A stretch of DNA of 64,000 nucleotides from Plectrocnemia conspersa (GCA_009617715.1 VTFK01000053.1:682001-746000), one strand, 5' to 3'; shown: positions 14,392 to 27,905, counted from the first letter of the stretch. Translations and numbers: made by a program. The notes: generated by a model from the sequence alone, not told the origin.

Positions 14392-14502
14392 GTATAAAAT
14401 ATAGTTTTAAGTGTTGTAATTAGTGTGAAATTAAAAATATAATGTACGATGTTTGAGTGAGTGTCTTGTCACATGAAATCGAGTTGTGTGTTCGTATTGC
14501 AG
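14392..14502 (+). other. Possible 5' UTR intron of NF45
   Basis: A GTATAA donor follows ATTAG at 14392, and a TTGCAG acceptor ends at 14502, seven bases before the ATG. This would place the NF45 transcription start somewhere around 14.3 kb, where the sequence becomes less AT-rich. It is inferred from splice motifs only. Confidence 0.35.
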
Positions 14503-14509
14503 TTGGAGA

Positions 14510-17500
14510 ATGGTGCGAGGAAATTCAAGGGGTGGAAGAGGGCGACGTTTTGCTGGACGTGGTGGACCATTTGGTGGTATGCCACGTCCCGCCCTGAGGC
14601 CACCTTTTGATTTAGCCCTCGCCGAAATGGCTTTTCCGCGTTGTCGTCCTCTGGCAGACGACACCGCGTTCACGCAAGTAAATATCACGCGAGTGAAATG
14701 GGCGCCCTTTTCGCTCCAAATGTACCAAATGTACGATTGTGTCGTTTTAGGCGTTGCTAAAGAGGCACACCGAACTGACGCCCACCCTGGCCGAACAGGC
14801 GGCGGTGCTCAGTCTAGTCACTAAGATAGAAACCGTCGTCGAAAATCTGGCCGTGTTGCCCGGCGACTTTGCCGCCTTTCAATTGTTGACCGTGAGACAC
14901 GTCGGCGCTTTCAAACAGGGAACGATGCTCAAAGGCGATAACGTAGCTGAGCTGGTGTTCGTCTTGAAAACGCTGCCGACCAAGGAAGCCGTCGAAGGAC
15001 TCGCCAACAAAGTATACAATGACTATTTTTCTCGTAAATGGTTGCTGCGTCAAATTTTTTAACTATTTTAAAAATGTATCCGGAAAATTAAATATCTCCT
15101 AAATGTCAACACTTTTTCCCACTTTTATTTGATAGTAGTTCTTCGGTGCTCATGAAGTAGTGATCCGAGGCGAATGTGTCGAATCCGGTAAATATTATCA
15201 ACATTACATTTAAAACATGAGTTGATATACATCAATACTACTTTACCGTCAATTATAAAATTTATAGTAATTCAAATTAATTACAAACATTTCAAAATAT
15301 ATAGTGAATCAAAATAACTACATAGTTCTTGTGTATTGTATTGTAAATATTTAATAAATTTGCGCATTTAAGACCTAAAAAATCGTAGATCAAAGCAGCG
15401 ATAACAACTGTATGATAATCACAGAACAAAGAATATAATACTAGCTGAGTCGCTTTACTATGGGGAGTTATATAAATATTTTTTTATTAAAAATATACAG
15501 TGCAGTTGACATGCTGTTGAAAAAATTTATAAATAAGCTCAACATAAGCTTAAATAAATCAAGGTTATTTTAAATCATCCGCTAGCTATACGAAATAACT
15601 TTGAATGATTGTGTGAACAAAATTGTGAATAGAATGTATTGGCGGTGTCTACTATGAGCTAAATTCGCAAAATTTCTTCTTTGAACGAAACAAATCGTTA
15701 AATGCTTATCTCAAAAACAGGCGTGCATCGCAAATTTTTGTGAACTTCATGTTATTTTTTTTAATTCGAATGCGGTTAATTTCTTTCTAGATATTTCATT
15801 TATATGCAAATCCACACAAAACAAACATTACGGATCAGATCTTGATGTTCATTCAAATTCATTCCAAACATTATTACCTATTGTATATACAATAAATTCG
15901 ATAAAATTATGTATTTAAAATGTTCCATTAATTTTGCTGAATTATTTCAATCGCAGCTGATCTTAATACTAGTAATTAGAACAAACTGAAATGTTGTATG
16001 TAAAAAAAAAAAAAACAGTCAAATATATTCAGAAAATATTTTTTTAAATATGTTTCATTCGATTCTCACTTATTTTAAGTCGAAATATTGTTATAAAAAG
16101 TCTTAATTCAACATCCCACAGATACTTTGACTCAAAACGAACATTAAAAATAAATGTGTGCTGCAATAATTTTCCTTTATCGCATATTCATTATCAACTT
16201 GCAGTAATTTTTAATGTTTATGGTACTATTTTTAAATGACGAGGGGGAGCGCTGTCTTGGTGTAAAATTGGGTATTAATTGGCATCCAACTGCTGCCTTT
16301 TACGTCACTTGTTAAAGTAAAGGATCCATTTCTCATCTTCAGTAACAATTCGACTCAAAAATAAATCTTTCTGTTCTAGAATCATTTATTATTGCCAATA
16401 TGAGATTCACTGCGCAAGTTTTTCTCAGAAAATTAATACCTTTCCTAACTTTTAATTGTATGTCAATTGATGTAGGCGACACGTTGAGCTTTTGCATTAG
16501 CTTCTGTATTGTTAAGCTCAGACCTGGTTTGATGGCAGCCCTAATATCCTCACTAACAACCCACTATTACGTAGATATTTACTGTCGAAATTTTCGGAAC
16601 GAAACTTTTAGAACCACATTTGACCCTTTAAATTTAATGGCATCCCTGTCCATTACATTACAGATGTTTTTAACTGCTATTGTTGTATTATGACTAGGGT
16701 TTTTCGGGTCCGGATACCCGGACTCGGATCCGTCCGGTTTTACCCGGACCAGATACCCTGTCTAAGACCCGACGGGTCCAGTTCTTTTTTTTTTTTCATA
16801 CAATAATTTTCTAATACGAATGTCGCCCATTGGCTTGTTTCGCAGACTTGAGAATATATGTATTGCAGTAAGTAAGAACTTATTATTAATTAACCTAAAA
16901 GTACATTTTTTTGTGTAAACACCCAAATCTCGCAGATTTTAGTAAAAATTCTGTAAACAATGATAATTTGCTAAACTTGTAATTACTCGTCTGTTTTAAA
17001 GACATTTTTACCCATACAAACGGTTTTGTGCAGAAAAGTGTCCACTTTATTCAATTTCACAGCCAAAATTCTCAACCCTACACGCGTGCTACTAAAACAA
17101 AGCGTTGGTATTCTAAAGGTTAAAAATTATATTATTAATAAAAAAAATGTTATTAAAATGAACCCAAATGGCAAAAGTGTGGGATTATTTCACGCAACGC
17201 ACGGATTCAGAAAATTGCTGTAAATGTAATTTATACTCATCAATATTAATCAAGAAGTATGAAAATATATTATCAATGATTAATCACAAAAATCGAGTTG
17301 TTAATGACAATGGAGACTCAAATAAATGGTCGCAAAATATATAGAATTTATATAGCTATTAGACTGCATCGTAAATGGTATTATTCCTTTAAAGAAAGTA
17401 CTTAAGTTTGCAAAGTAATTATTAAAAAAAATATTTCAATAAGAAAATGTTAAAACTACTACGGCTGCAGAACAACATTCATTTGAAAATGATTGAGATG

Positions 17501-19316
17501 ATATAGAAGATGATATTCAGACAGAACAATTATTGACAATAAAAAAAAGTACTCAATCAAATATTTAAAAAAAAACATACAATATCATGCCAAATTCAGA
17601 AGATTAGTTTAGATACATTAAAAAAGAATTTATTTTCAGATAAAAAAGAGTACTGAATACTTAAAAAAATTATAGTTGAATATTTGCAAAAAAGTTTTTT
17701 AGAGCCGGACCCGTCGGGTCTAAAAAACTCGGGTTTTCCCAAACCATAATTATGACAGAGTTGAAACTCATAAAGCATAATATAGCTTAACTGAGATTAT
17801 TTTATCTCCACTGCCATTGTTGAATTTAGCGTTGAAAAAATCTAAGAATATCCCATTACTAAATATTATCATTGATAGTATTACTGTCAGTAAACAAAAA
17901 GAATAGTGAAATTTTCGTTAATATATAAAAGTTATACATTTTTGCAAATGTAAGAAAAAAAACGCAAGGCTAATGGGAAAACCTCATATATGTACACATA
18001 TAAGATTTTAGACAAAACCATAACTAATATAACTAGAAGCATTTAAAGATAGAGATATATTTATGTATTATTTATTTTTCCATATCTTGATCAATGATTT
18101 TAAAACTCAATTCTCAAATTCATACCTGCTTAAGTTAAATTTCATTGTTTGTACACATTTTAAAATGTTTTTTGTCTCGATTTATGCAGCAACCTAATAA
18201 CGTTCTTATTGTATTATTATATTTTCTTTCGTTATAAAAAATGTTGCACATCTAAAGGTTACCGAAGAATTGAAAAATTTGGTTAAAGACGATGCCGAAT
18301 TTAAGCCAGAGCAAATTAAAATGACCACAAACGAAGAAGGTTTCTGCATCAACAGCGGAGACGTATCAGTCCGAGTTTTAGTCACGACCATCACACCAAA
18401 TTTAAATAAGCTCAAACCAAACGTATGTATTAATTCCAGTACTGACTGAATTACTCCGAGTAAAACCATTTTTTTAATTTTCGTGCTATAGGTACATTTA
18501 GATTATGAAATTTTGAAGGGGCACAGTGTCGCCATCGGTCACACAATGTGGTTTGAAGAAAACGCACATCATTCTTCTATACGGGTAAGTGCTCAATAGC
18601 TAGAAGAGAAGATTTGATTTGAAGATTGAAGATAATGGATTATTTGTATTACAGGTATTGGTACGTCTCATGAAAGATTTGTGCGCTCGTCATGCCGGCC
18701 TCTCTTGTCTCACTCCGTGGTTACTCGACGCTCTCGCATATCACGCCATCATGAACAACTTGACACGCCAAGCCTTACCACTTAACGTTGCTTTCAGGTT
18801 TATTTTTTTAGTTTTTCACTACATAATTTGAAAGAATGGTCGAGATTATTATTGATTGCATGTTTTTTTAGACGAGTACTTCAACTGTTAGCATCAGGAC
18901 TTTTCCTACCCGGATCGACTGGAGCGCCGTGGCCAGTCAGAGGATTGAGATCTCCAGCGCACTCTATACTAACACCGGCGCAGTTAGATCGAGCCACTAT
19001 GACGGCACAAACTCTGTTAAGAGTTTTGGCGCGTGGCGGTTATGCCAATCTTCTCGGATTGCAAGATTTTGAAGACGGTATTATTTTATAATGATCATTT
19101 TGATTTATATTGTATCAAAATTTATGATTTAATATTTTTATAGGCATAGGCAAGGACATATCTTGCGAAATCACAGTTTGGGATGGTGTCGTGGTTTCTC
19201 CATTGGCGCCAGCTTATGAAGCAACTCAAGAGAAGAACATGTGTTTGGACGGAGACGATTTTATGTACGCCGCCATGGATGAAGAGTCAGAGGGAAATTC
19301 TGTGGATCAACCATGA
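14510..19316 (+). CDS. ILF2 (NF45): NF45 / interleukin enhancer-binding factor 2 homologue, 7 coding exons, 402 aa
   Basis: NF45 pairs with NF90-type proteins through its DZF domain, a nucleotidyltransferase-like fold, and acts in nuclear RNA and transcription complexes. Exons: 14510-14677, 14751-15011, 18258-18422, 18492-18584, 18655-18797, 18872-19077, 19144-19316. All junctions are GT-AG and phases agree. The start (MVRGNSRGGRG) opens the glycine/arginine-rich N-terminus typical of the family. The NTase-like core is in exon 2, with GAFKQGTMLKGDNVAELV near residues 108-125. WFEENAHHS, LTPWLLDALAYHAIMNN and LQLLASGLFLPGS mark the conserved C-terminal half. The usual length is about 390 aa. 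After LFLPGS the expected acidic/cysteine stretch is replaced by a Pro/Arg/Ser-rich one (see findings). Intron 2 is 3.2 kb and holds a hAT element. Identity is very secure; exon ends are inferred from homology and splice sites. Confidence 0.95.
15620..15932 (-). repeat. Dispersed repeat D, copy 2, in NF45 intron 2
   Basis: Reverse copy of 6128-6300. It shares ACAATAGGTAATAATGTTTG and GCGAATTT..CATAGT words read on the minus strand, with about 100 bp of extra internal sequence. Confidence 0.65.
16695..17748 (+). mobile_element. hAT transposon, internally degraded, with BED zinc finger and perfect 8-bp target duplication
   Basis: The flanks ATTATGAC (16687-16694) and ATTATGAC (17749-17756) are identical. 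The ends read TAGGGTTTTTCGGG on the left and, reversed, TATGGTTTGGGAAAACCC on the right. Both are followed by subterminal CCCGGA/GGGTCC words, typical hAT transposase binding arrays. Near 17163 one frame reads KVWDYFTQRTDSENCCKCN, a BED finger (W..F, then CxxC) as found at the N-terminus of hAT transposases. It runs on about 40 residues to a stop. No catalytic core remains. The element lies in NF45 intron 2. Confidence 0.88.
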
Positions 19317-19319
19317 TTA

Positions 19320-19665
19320 TATTATAATGATAATTTATAAGAATAAATCAGTATTGACATTTTCTTCGGTTTTTACAATATACAATAATTGTGACAAAAA
19401 ATATTTGGTAAATTGTGCCGGTCATGAATTGAATGATGTTAGCAACTTAAAATTACATTTGTACCTTTTTCTTATAATGTTAATTAATTTTCGATCAATC
19501 GCATTAATTCATAGTGTAATTTTATCGTTTTGGTGATATTATAAGATGCTAAATACAATTTCTAGACCATATATTTTCGTTTTATTTTTATTAAATATTC
19601 ATCTATCCAGAAAAAACAAATTTTGTTGTTTCTTTAAAATCAAGAAATACATTTAAATATAAATA
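19320..19665. other. NF45 3' flank; nothing else recognised
   Basis: AT-rich 3' UTR and flank of NF45. An AATAAA-like signal near 19341 (GAATAAATC) lies 25 bp after the stop and may be the poly(A) signal. Confidence 0.4.
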
Positions 19666-19860
19666 CAGTAGACCCCCCAATAACACGGTAAATTAGGGAC
19701 GTACTAATTGGATGCTTGTTATTGTAAGTGTAAGCGAGCCAAAGGGAGGATATCTCATCACACGCGCCTGATTCATATGTACGTATTGCAAAAAAATTCA
19801 GAGTATTTACCCAAATAGCACGTCACCAATTTACTGTGTTATTGGGGGAGGGGTCTACTC
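19666..19860. mobile_element. Tigger/pogo-type MITE, 195 bp, TA target site
   Basis: The left end CAGTAGACCCCCCAATAACA and the right end, reversed, GAGTAGACCCCTCCCCCAAT form inverted repeats extending over about 35 bp, including AACAC.GTAAATT. Both sides are flanked by TA. The end resembles pogo/Tigger termini that start CAGT.GACCC. It is non-coding. Confidence 0.7.
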
Positions 19861-20429
19861 TATATCTACTGGAAAATTTCAAAGCACTGTCTTCGAATAT
19901 GATCAGTGACCTGAAGCTATGTCCTGTTATAAAAAAATATTTGTTATATATATGGAATATAACGGATTTTATGGTTGCCATATCTACAACAGTTACATTT
20001 AAAACAGTACATAATCTTAATTCAGAAATCAATCGGTAGAGCATTATTTTGGCAAAATTCATAGGTAAGAACGAGATGGCAATATTTGGGCTCTACCTTA
20101 AGTCAACACACCTATATATAATCAATAAGATTGTCATCTCTCCCTTTTATATTTTGAACAATTTTATGAAAAAAAAACATTGGTATGATTCTTGGGTTTA
20201 TAAGTAGAGTGTGTGTCATACTTAGCCAGTTAGATGCCGAAAGAGCTGTTTGATATCCAGTTTTATTGTACAGATATGAATTATAATTATATTCAAGTTT
20301 CAGTATTGGGCAACTTTGTCGAATGAGGAAAAGTATCCAAAGGGGATTGATGTAAATAATCGAGGTCGATGTATAGTACTTGCAGTTGACTAGGAGAGAC
20401 TTGTTTCGACTAATTCAACCAGCGGCCTG

Positions 20430-21900
20430 CAAATCTTTAATGTGCAGCCCAAGACTTACAATCGTTACCAAATATTCTCAAAAACACCTAGAATTGTTTT
20501 CAAGTTAATGCAAATAGAACAAAAAATATCAGTGGAGATATCACAAGATGTAGTGGTGACAAAAGCACCATATGAAATTTGTTACATACTCGGTAAACAT
20601 ATAAAGGCATTTACTGACGCAGAGATTTTAAAGGAATGTTTTATTAATGCGTCCAAAAGATTGTTTGATAAATTTAGCAATAAAAATAAAATATTATCAG
20701 AAATAAAGAAAATGCAACTCACTGATTATACCTGCGTTAGACGCATTGAAGATATTGCATAATACATTTTTGAACGCATCATAGAAGATTTGCGACATTG
20801 TAAATATTTTAGTCTAGCTTTGGATTTAAGTACCGACTTTTCAGCAACATTAGTGTGCCGTTTTCGTTATATATTGCACAAAACATATTTTTTGAAATTT
20901 CTTTCTCTGAAGAATCAAACTAAAGTCACAATATTATTAGTACTTTTCTGGAAAAGAATAATACTAATATATATAAAAAATTGTATATGCATCGATGGAT
21001 GTCCTATGATCGGATCTAAAAAGAGATTTATTTTGCTATTAAAGAGGAAATATAATTTAACAAATCTCTTTTCATTTCACTGCATATTACACCAACAAAA
21101 TTTGGTAGCACGTAATTCTATCGGCGAAGTAGATGCTGTGATGAAAACCGCCATATATATATATATATATATATAGTGAATTATATACGAGCACATGAAC
21201 TGAATCACAGAAAATTTAAGTCTTTTGAAAGAAATGGACAGTAAACCCAAATGCTGCGTAATTTTATAACCCTAATAAAAGTTAAACAATATGGTATTGA
21301 CATTTCTCCGAAAAAATATATTATAATTGCAAATTATTTATCTGCCTTATCCAAGAAATTTAACACTAGATTCCAGGATTTTAGAAAAATCAAGAAATGT
21401 CTGAAGTTTATAGAAAATCCCTAGCACATGGAAATGAAAATATTAAACTACTAGCAGCATTGGGATTTGATTATGCAATGTTATTTGACGAAATCGTCGA
21501 GCTTAAAAACAATACGAATCTGAAAACAATTTTTATAGAAAAGAGGGAGACAGAGGAGTATGCTGAAAAATACAAGATTACAAAATTGTGCTCACCTACT
21601 GCTCACATTGTTCGCCCCAACGTATCTCTGTGAATCATCTTGTTCTAAAATTAAATATGAAAAGAACATATCTATAAATCGACCTACTGATGATGTATTA
21701 AGAGTAGCCTATACCAATCAGAAACCTGATTTGCCTAAAATAGCTATATGTTTGTTTCAACATCAGAAACTACATTCATTTTTGAATAGGTAAATTTTAA
21801 ATATTTTTGTGTATTTATATTTACATATTTTTTTGTGCGTCTCCGCGTAACACAGCAAACATCTGTATTTGGTCCGGAGGAAAAAAATGTTGAGTATGAC
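20430..21900 (+). mobile_element. hAT transposase relic of the ZBED5/GTF2IRD2-like kind
   Basis: Frame-broken pieces run in order: KAPYEICYILGKHIKAFTDA, IIEDLRHCKYFSLALDLSTD, FHCILHQQNLVARN, IRAHELNHRKFKSFERNG, and LRVAYTNQKPDLPKIA at the C-terminus. These are hallmarks of the vertebrate-known ZBED5/FAM200 class of domesticated hAT proteins and their insect transposon relatives. A (TA)n microsatellite near 21154-21175 has expanded inside the frame. Stops and frameshifts show it is dead. The ends were not identified with certainty. Confidence 0.75.
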
Positions 21901-22130
21901 TGAATTAAACCCTTCCAGGTGGCTTTTTGTAGGCGATCATTACAGTCGCTCCTGGAGATGACAAAAATATACGTATAATATATTCTTTGCAGACTATGCC
22001 TATAAATTGTTTTCTATGCGTGTTGCAAAGAGTATTAAGAATTTTAGTTACTAATATTAATGCTAAATTGTTTTCGAAAGTCTGCGTGACCATTATGGGC
22101 TTAGTTGCTCTTCAAAGAGTATAATATAAA

Positions 22131-22394
22131 TGAGCAGTATTCAAAATAATTGTTCTATAAAACGAATTGTTAGTGCATTATTGATTAGGTGCGAGCGAGC
22201 AAGCAGTGGTAAGAATAGTGAAAGCCCCACGAATAACTCAGCAACGAATCTTTTTCCGAAAAAAAATCCGAAGATTTACCTTACATAAATGCACAAGCAA
22301 TTTGTTTTATGGAGCAAAATATTTATTTAAACGTACAAATCTCTTAAAATATATCCCTTTTAAATCGCACGCCTCTTTAAATACTTGGGTGTTC
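22131..22394 (-). repeat. Palindromic MITE family F, copy 1 (copy 2 at 57421-57690)
   Basis: Internal inverted arms read TTCTATAAAACGAATTGTTA at 22152 and, reversed, TGCTCCATAAAACAAATTGC near 22316. The whole 260 bp recurs in the opposite orientation at 57421-57690, including GGTGCGAGCGAGCAAGC. A shorter relative is at 34190-34336. Confidence 0.7.
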
Positions 22395-22723
22395 TGAAAT
22401 GACGATTTTTATCTTGTTTTGTTTAGCAAAGCAATTTTGTTCGATGATAGCTTTCTACTGGGTAATTATGAAGGATCCCCTACACAACTATTTTAAAATT
22501 TAGTGCTCAGATACAAATGGTATCGTCAAAGAAAAGACTTGTAATATGGAAGAAGATGGCTTACAAAAAATAATACAATAAACGGAAATGCCATCAGAAG
22601 GTTAGATGACAGTTTTTCTGTAAAGATATTTCATAATTTAAAATATTAAAGGTGAAATTGCATCTGTAGATAGGCCGGCTGTTTCAACAGCACACTATGG
22701 TAATTGAAAACGATCGCTACACT

Positions 22724-24330
22724 CAAGGGTCGGCAAACTACGGCCCGCGAGCTAAGATTAAATTTTACATTTTCAAACTCATTAAAATTAGTAGTAAGTA
22801 CGCGTTATAACGGAACGGCCGATCGTCGAGTTAACGAGTTGCGAGATATGACCGTATGTGGTGCTCCTATTGCTTCGCATTTCACTGTGACGTTACGCAG
22901 TTATAATTGGATATTCATTGCCAAATTAAGCACCCGAAACGATATTCACAGCTCGCAGAAAAGCAGCAATCAAAAAAGTTTAAGACAGTATTTTTTTATT
23001 AAAACGATTTTTTTTCGCTGAAATAAAAACGAAAATATTAGGATATAAGTCAGTTCACGTTCAGTTCATTTATTAAATAATTTAGGAAAGCCATTTACCG
23101 ATAGTGAATTAATTAAGTCATGTTTGATTGTTGCAGCCGAAGAAATGTGCCCAAGAATATAGATTTATTTCAATCTGTTTTTCGGCGAGAACAGTTGCTA
23201 GAATGGTTGAGTACATTGTGAGCAACATCAACAGCATGTTAAATAGCAGATGTTAGCCTCATCCAATGGTTCCAAAATATTTTCGACTCTCTGCGTCCTT
23301 GTGAAATCCAGAATTTCCCCAGGCGCCCTATGTCAAATTATAACAAGTGCACTTTGAAAAACAGCAAATATTTTGTATAATTAAAGGGTTAGGTAAAATT
23401 AGTAACAGTAAATACACATTTTAAAAGTTTCTACAAACAGCTAGTTACTGATTTGCGCCATATTATTTATTCGAGGAGTCAGTATGTATGTTTTAAGTGA
23501 CTGAAAAATTAGCTTCTATGAATAGTCTCCATGGAACAACTATAGACAAACATTCTTAATGAAGTCGAGAAAACGTTAGCAAAGTATATTCTAAAGTGCT
23601 TTCTAGTAAAAATACAAGCGAAACAGGTTAAGGCTTAGTTGGATAAAATATGAGGCTTGCGAAAATGTAAGGTGTTCAAAGCCTCTGATTATCCATTGTA
23701 TTATTCATTAGCAGGTACTTTATGGGAAACATCTCCATCAATCATGTGTCATTGAACCAGTTCTGTCACAGTGAACTTGATTGAATTTAACTGATGTCAG
23801 TTCCATGACTTTTTATTAGAAATGAAAATCAAATATCTTGTCTTGCTCTACCATTCAGCAGTTCGATGGGTCAGTCATGGTAAAGTTTTAACTAAAAGGC
23901 TTTGGAAATTAGCAAATATTATTGAACTTCTTAACGAATTTAACTTCAAAATACAAGGGGAAACAGTGCTCATATATGAAAATTACGTTTTTTGAAGTTC
24001 ACTTTAATTTTGATTCCTAATCCGTCGAGTCTGAAATATTTACAATCTGGCACTTTACAAAATCAATTTGCCGACATCAGCTCTAGACTCAAAATGCAGA
24101 TGAAACCTCATTTTTCTGAAAAGAATGACAAGTAAAACGTACATAGTCAAATGGTCTTTAAGGTGGACAATAACCCTGATGCTTTTTTATTTTACTAAAA
24201 GTCTTCAGATTATATGCTGGAATCTATATACATGTTTACTGTACGACATAAAAAAACGCCTAATTTTTTTATTCCAAATGATTGCTGTATGAGCGATAAA
24301 GGACTTGAATTTTAGATTTTGTTGATTATA
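22724..24330 (+). mobile_element. Second hAT transposase relic with recognisable 5' terminus
   Basis: It starts CAAGGGTCGGCAAACTACGG, the classical end of one hAT group. Translated pieces include NQKSLRQYFF, LGKPFTDSELIKSCLIVAAE, and DFLLEMKIKYLVLLYHSAVR followed by WVSHGKVLTKRLWKLANII. All match GTF2IRD2-like hAT transposases. There are many stops. The 3' end was not found, so the right boundary is approximate. Confidence 0.75.
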
Positions 24331-27300
24331 TATTTATAATGCACCCACTTATGGAGCACGGAAACATAAAATGTTGTTTTCTACCCCATAAATGCAAGCA
24401 CTAGATTAAAAAATAATTGCAACCTTTAAGAGTTATTACATAATTTGAAATAAAGTGATGAAAAACAGTCATGAATTCATGGAGCAAAGTTTCGATTAAT
24501 GATTACATCAAGCTGTTTCGCTAAGGATGAGTGGTTAGAAAAGGATCGAAAATAAAATTATTAGGCTTGCCCTTAGGATATCCGACTTCAAAACGATGAC
24601 GAAGAGGATCCTACCCCACTGCGGATTTAATTAAAAAAAGGGCTTTAACTGATTTATAAATAACGAATACATTTCAGGAATGTGAGTGATGTTCCAAGTA
24701 CTTCATAACGAATGCGTTTAGTTAATAAGTAATAATGGGGCTTGTAGTGCATGATCATTTATTAATTTCAAAAGCAGACATAGTACGTTTTTAAAATAAG
24801 ATCTTTAAATAAATGCAAAAAAGCGAACTTTGAGAAAAGAATAAAAATATTTTCACACGTGAAGATCAACAAAATATACGACCAGTCTAAATACGAAATC
24901 TGAAATGTATATTTTGATATAATAGAAGGAATAATAAAGAAGAGATCAGGGTTTTGAATCGGAATTGAACTTAAAACCGAAAAAAACGTTATTTTGTCGA
25001 AACCAAAAACAGAGCTTAACCGGAAAAAAATATGGGTTTATTTTGGTTTGGTATATGTCGAAACCTTAACTAAAATTAGTGTTGAAAGACCCTTCTTTGG
25101 TTTAGTTTATTCTACGAGACAACAGAAATAGTTTAAATAAAAATGCATTAGAAGATATTATAATAATTATAGGTTTTAATTATAAATATATACATTATAC
25201 TCGAGAATCTTTCAACGGTGCATATACGAATTTGTTTCGTTTATTAAATTATATTCTTCCAGTCCTTTAGTTATATATTACTTTATCAATTCATGTAGTA
25301 TGTTTATTACAAAAGAAGGAATAAAATGTTTTAAATTATGGCAGCATATAAATTTTAATACAAATAAAAACATTTAAAAATAATCATTCGCAGCTGAACC
25401 GAAATATCATTTTTTTTCTAAAATAATAGTTCCAAGCTGTAGAAAAGATGAATTCAGATGTAAATTTATTCTTTTCATTTAATTAATTTGATATACTTTG
25501 CTTCATTTATCTCGAGTTTAGAAATAACAATTATAATATACTTACTGCTTCTTGTTTTATTTTAATTTATGGATGCTTTCGAGTCTAGCATTCTAATAAT
25601 TTAAAACAACATATAAGAGATGTCCTTCAAAGCATGCGGAAAAAACTCAAATTTTATCAGTCGTTGATAAGAACATTTACTATACCAATTCAATACTTAC
25701 AAAAAATTGGCTGCACTTTAGTTAATTTCTCTCGAGAATATTTTTCTGACTCATGACATTAAGCATTAGAACAAAAAAGAAAGTAAAAATCCAGAGCACA
25801 CATATTCTATTTTTTTATTTATTTAATTTTATTTATATAATAATCTGATCTTGATTTTTCATTTAAAATTCATTACTTATTTAAAAACCTTACCAATCTC
25901 TTTAGCCAATAATAAATGTATATGTATGTATGTATACATAATGCAATTTATGCTTATAATACATACATACATATGTACATGTGTGTGTTTCATATATACA
26001 TATTTTTAAAAAATATGTATACATACGAACATTATTTTAACCCTCGTATATATACATATTTTACAATATAAACTGTTTTGAATAACTAAAAAAAATAATA
26101 TATATGTATATATATATATATTTGATAGAGCGCAACTCTGAATGTTTGTTATCAGTTCACAATTTAGATATGTCAACAGTGCCACATACATAACACAATA
26201 AAAAAGTAAGGAAAAATTGATATAAAACGATATAATAGAAAATACTGATATGTGCTTGGTAAATAAAAAATATATCTAAATTGCAATATTTTTACCTGGA
26301 CACTTGCGACACACTAAATAAATACATTTCTAAAGTTGTAAATGAATACAAAATAATAATTATATACATTCACGTAAACATTGCATAAAACTGCAATCCT
26401 TGAAATGTTACATGTAAAATTAAAATAAAATATATCTGTATCTCAATTGACAGCAATTCCGCCATATGTTTAATTTTGGAAATGAAACACTTAAATAAAA
26501 TTAAATACTGTACATTTAATGACGAATTACAGTCTTGAAGTAGTAATTCATAAGAGAATACATATTAAATATTTATAATAATAATAAAAACATAAGAGAT
26601 AAATTATAAATAATATATATATATATAAATACAATAAATGCATTATGGAACTGTTGACAATTATAATATGTATATATATGTACATTTTATGTACATGCGG
26701 ATTTAACGATCGAAAAACACATACGCATTGGTATGTGCGATGTTTACAATATATACACAAGGTTGTTTACAAAATTGTAAAGTCCTAGTTTTAAAAAAAA
26801 TTACACTAACACCGCATTGTTCACTCATCACAATTTTTAAGTAATTACTTTTTCTCTTATAAATCTGATAGTAAAAAGTAGTCGCACACTAGCCACCGAC
26901 AGCACATTGCACTAACAAACAAAAAAAAATGGTATTCCATAAATACTGATCGACTATCACTTTATTGTCCAGATCAATAAAGTTTTCGCACAAATAAACG
27001 TACACACGTGCGCGATGAGGTATTGAGATCGGTCGATAAATGATCGTGTATATCTAATTATATAATGTACGAAATTAATAATGAGGTACAAAACTCTCTG
27101 ACGATATATATCCGACTAACGTCCGAATCATACGTAATGGTGACTCCGCATTTTCCCCTATTTATTTATATTCACAGCGTATATATTGTAGTATAAAAAC
27201 GTTATTTAGACTGGAACTGGATCGTGTATTACATACTTAATCGTTAGCAGTAAAAAACTTCTGATTGTGCATATTCGTGTAAAAAATTAAATACAATAAA

Positions 27301-27900
27301 AAATTGGACCGTTCCGATGCACATGATGCACTACCTATGTACAGAATAACTTAACAGCTAACTGTTCACCTTTGGCTATTATGATATTAAATTAGAAAAC
27401 GAAATTATTACAATTGATCTCTGTTTAAACAGTTAATCTACCGAGTTCGTCATCGAGCAATTTGTATATAACCATTGATGATATCACAGCTGGCCACCAC
27501 ACAGAAAGTGTTGTACTAAGATTTTCATTAATGAACTAGTTAATATTCGGACCGAATATACCACATTTTTTAATCGTTTTTAACTAAACAGTTTTTTGCA
27601 TTAAAAAATTGGTTTAATCATAAAAAATTATTACATAGCCAAAAATCTCATTTATCTAAGAAAATACTGATTCATCTTTGATAATTGCAACGTTGTTAAC
27701 ACTCGCAATTATTTAACATTTTTAGCTGGTACGCGTTTATATTTTTAACTTCACTAAATGTCGTTTTCACCGATTTTGTTAATAAACCGAAAACGCAAAA
27801 ACACAAATCTGTCCATGACGAAAACGACGAATGTTTTGTTTCCGTCACTGATCATCATGTGGAACAAGTCATATAACAGGCGCATTGCGGCGCCGGCGGC
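24330..27900. other. AT-rich DNA downstream of Chip; partly its 3' UTR
   Basis: No gene is recognised. 25915-26130 and 26560-26700 are rich in TA and TATG microsatellite runs. 24945-25100 has a CAGGGTTTTGAATCGG start that could be a hAT-type MITE, but I could not match a right end. The Chip 3' UTR must occupy the part next to 27906. Confidence 0.4.
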
Positions 27901-27905
27901 GGGGG

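Noticed and set aside
15133..15190. Possible extra NF45 exon (frame FFGAHEVVIRGECVES with AG and GT edges)
   Set aside because: Exon 2 joins exon 3 at 18258 perfectly in phase and homology (LANK to VTEELK). Including this piece would break family alignment.
24945..25130. hAT-like MITE starting CAGGGTTTTGAATCGG
   Set aside because: No matching right end or target duplication could be found; kept only as a remark.
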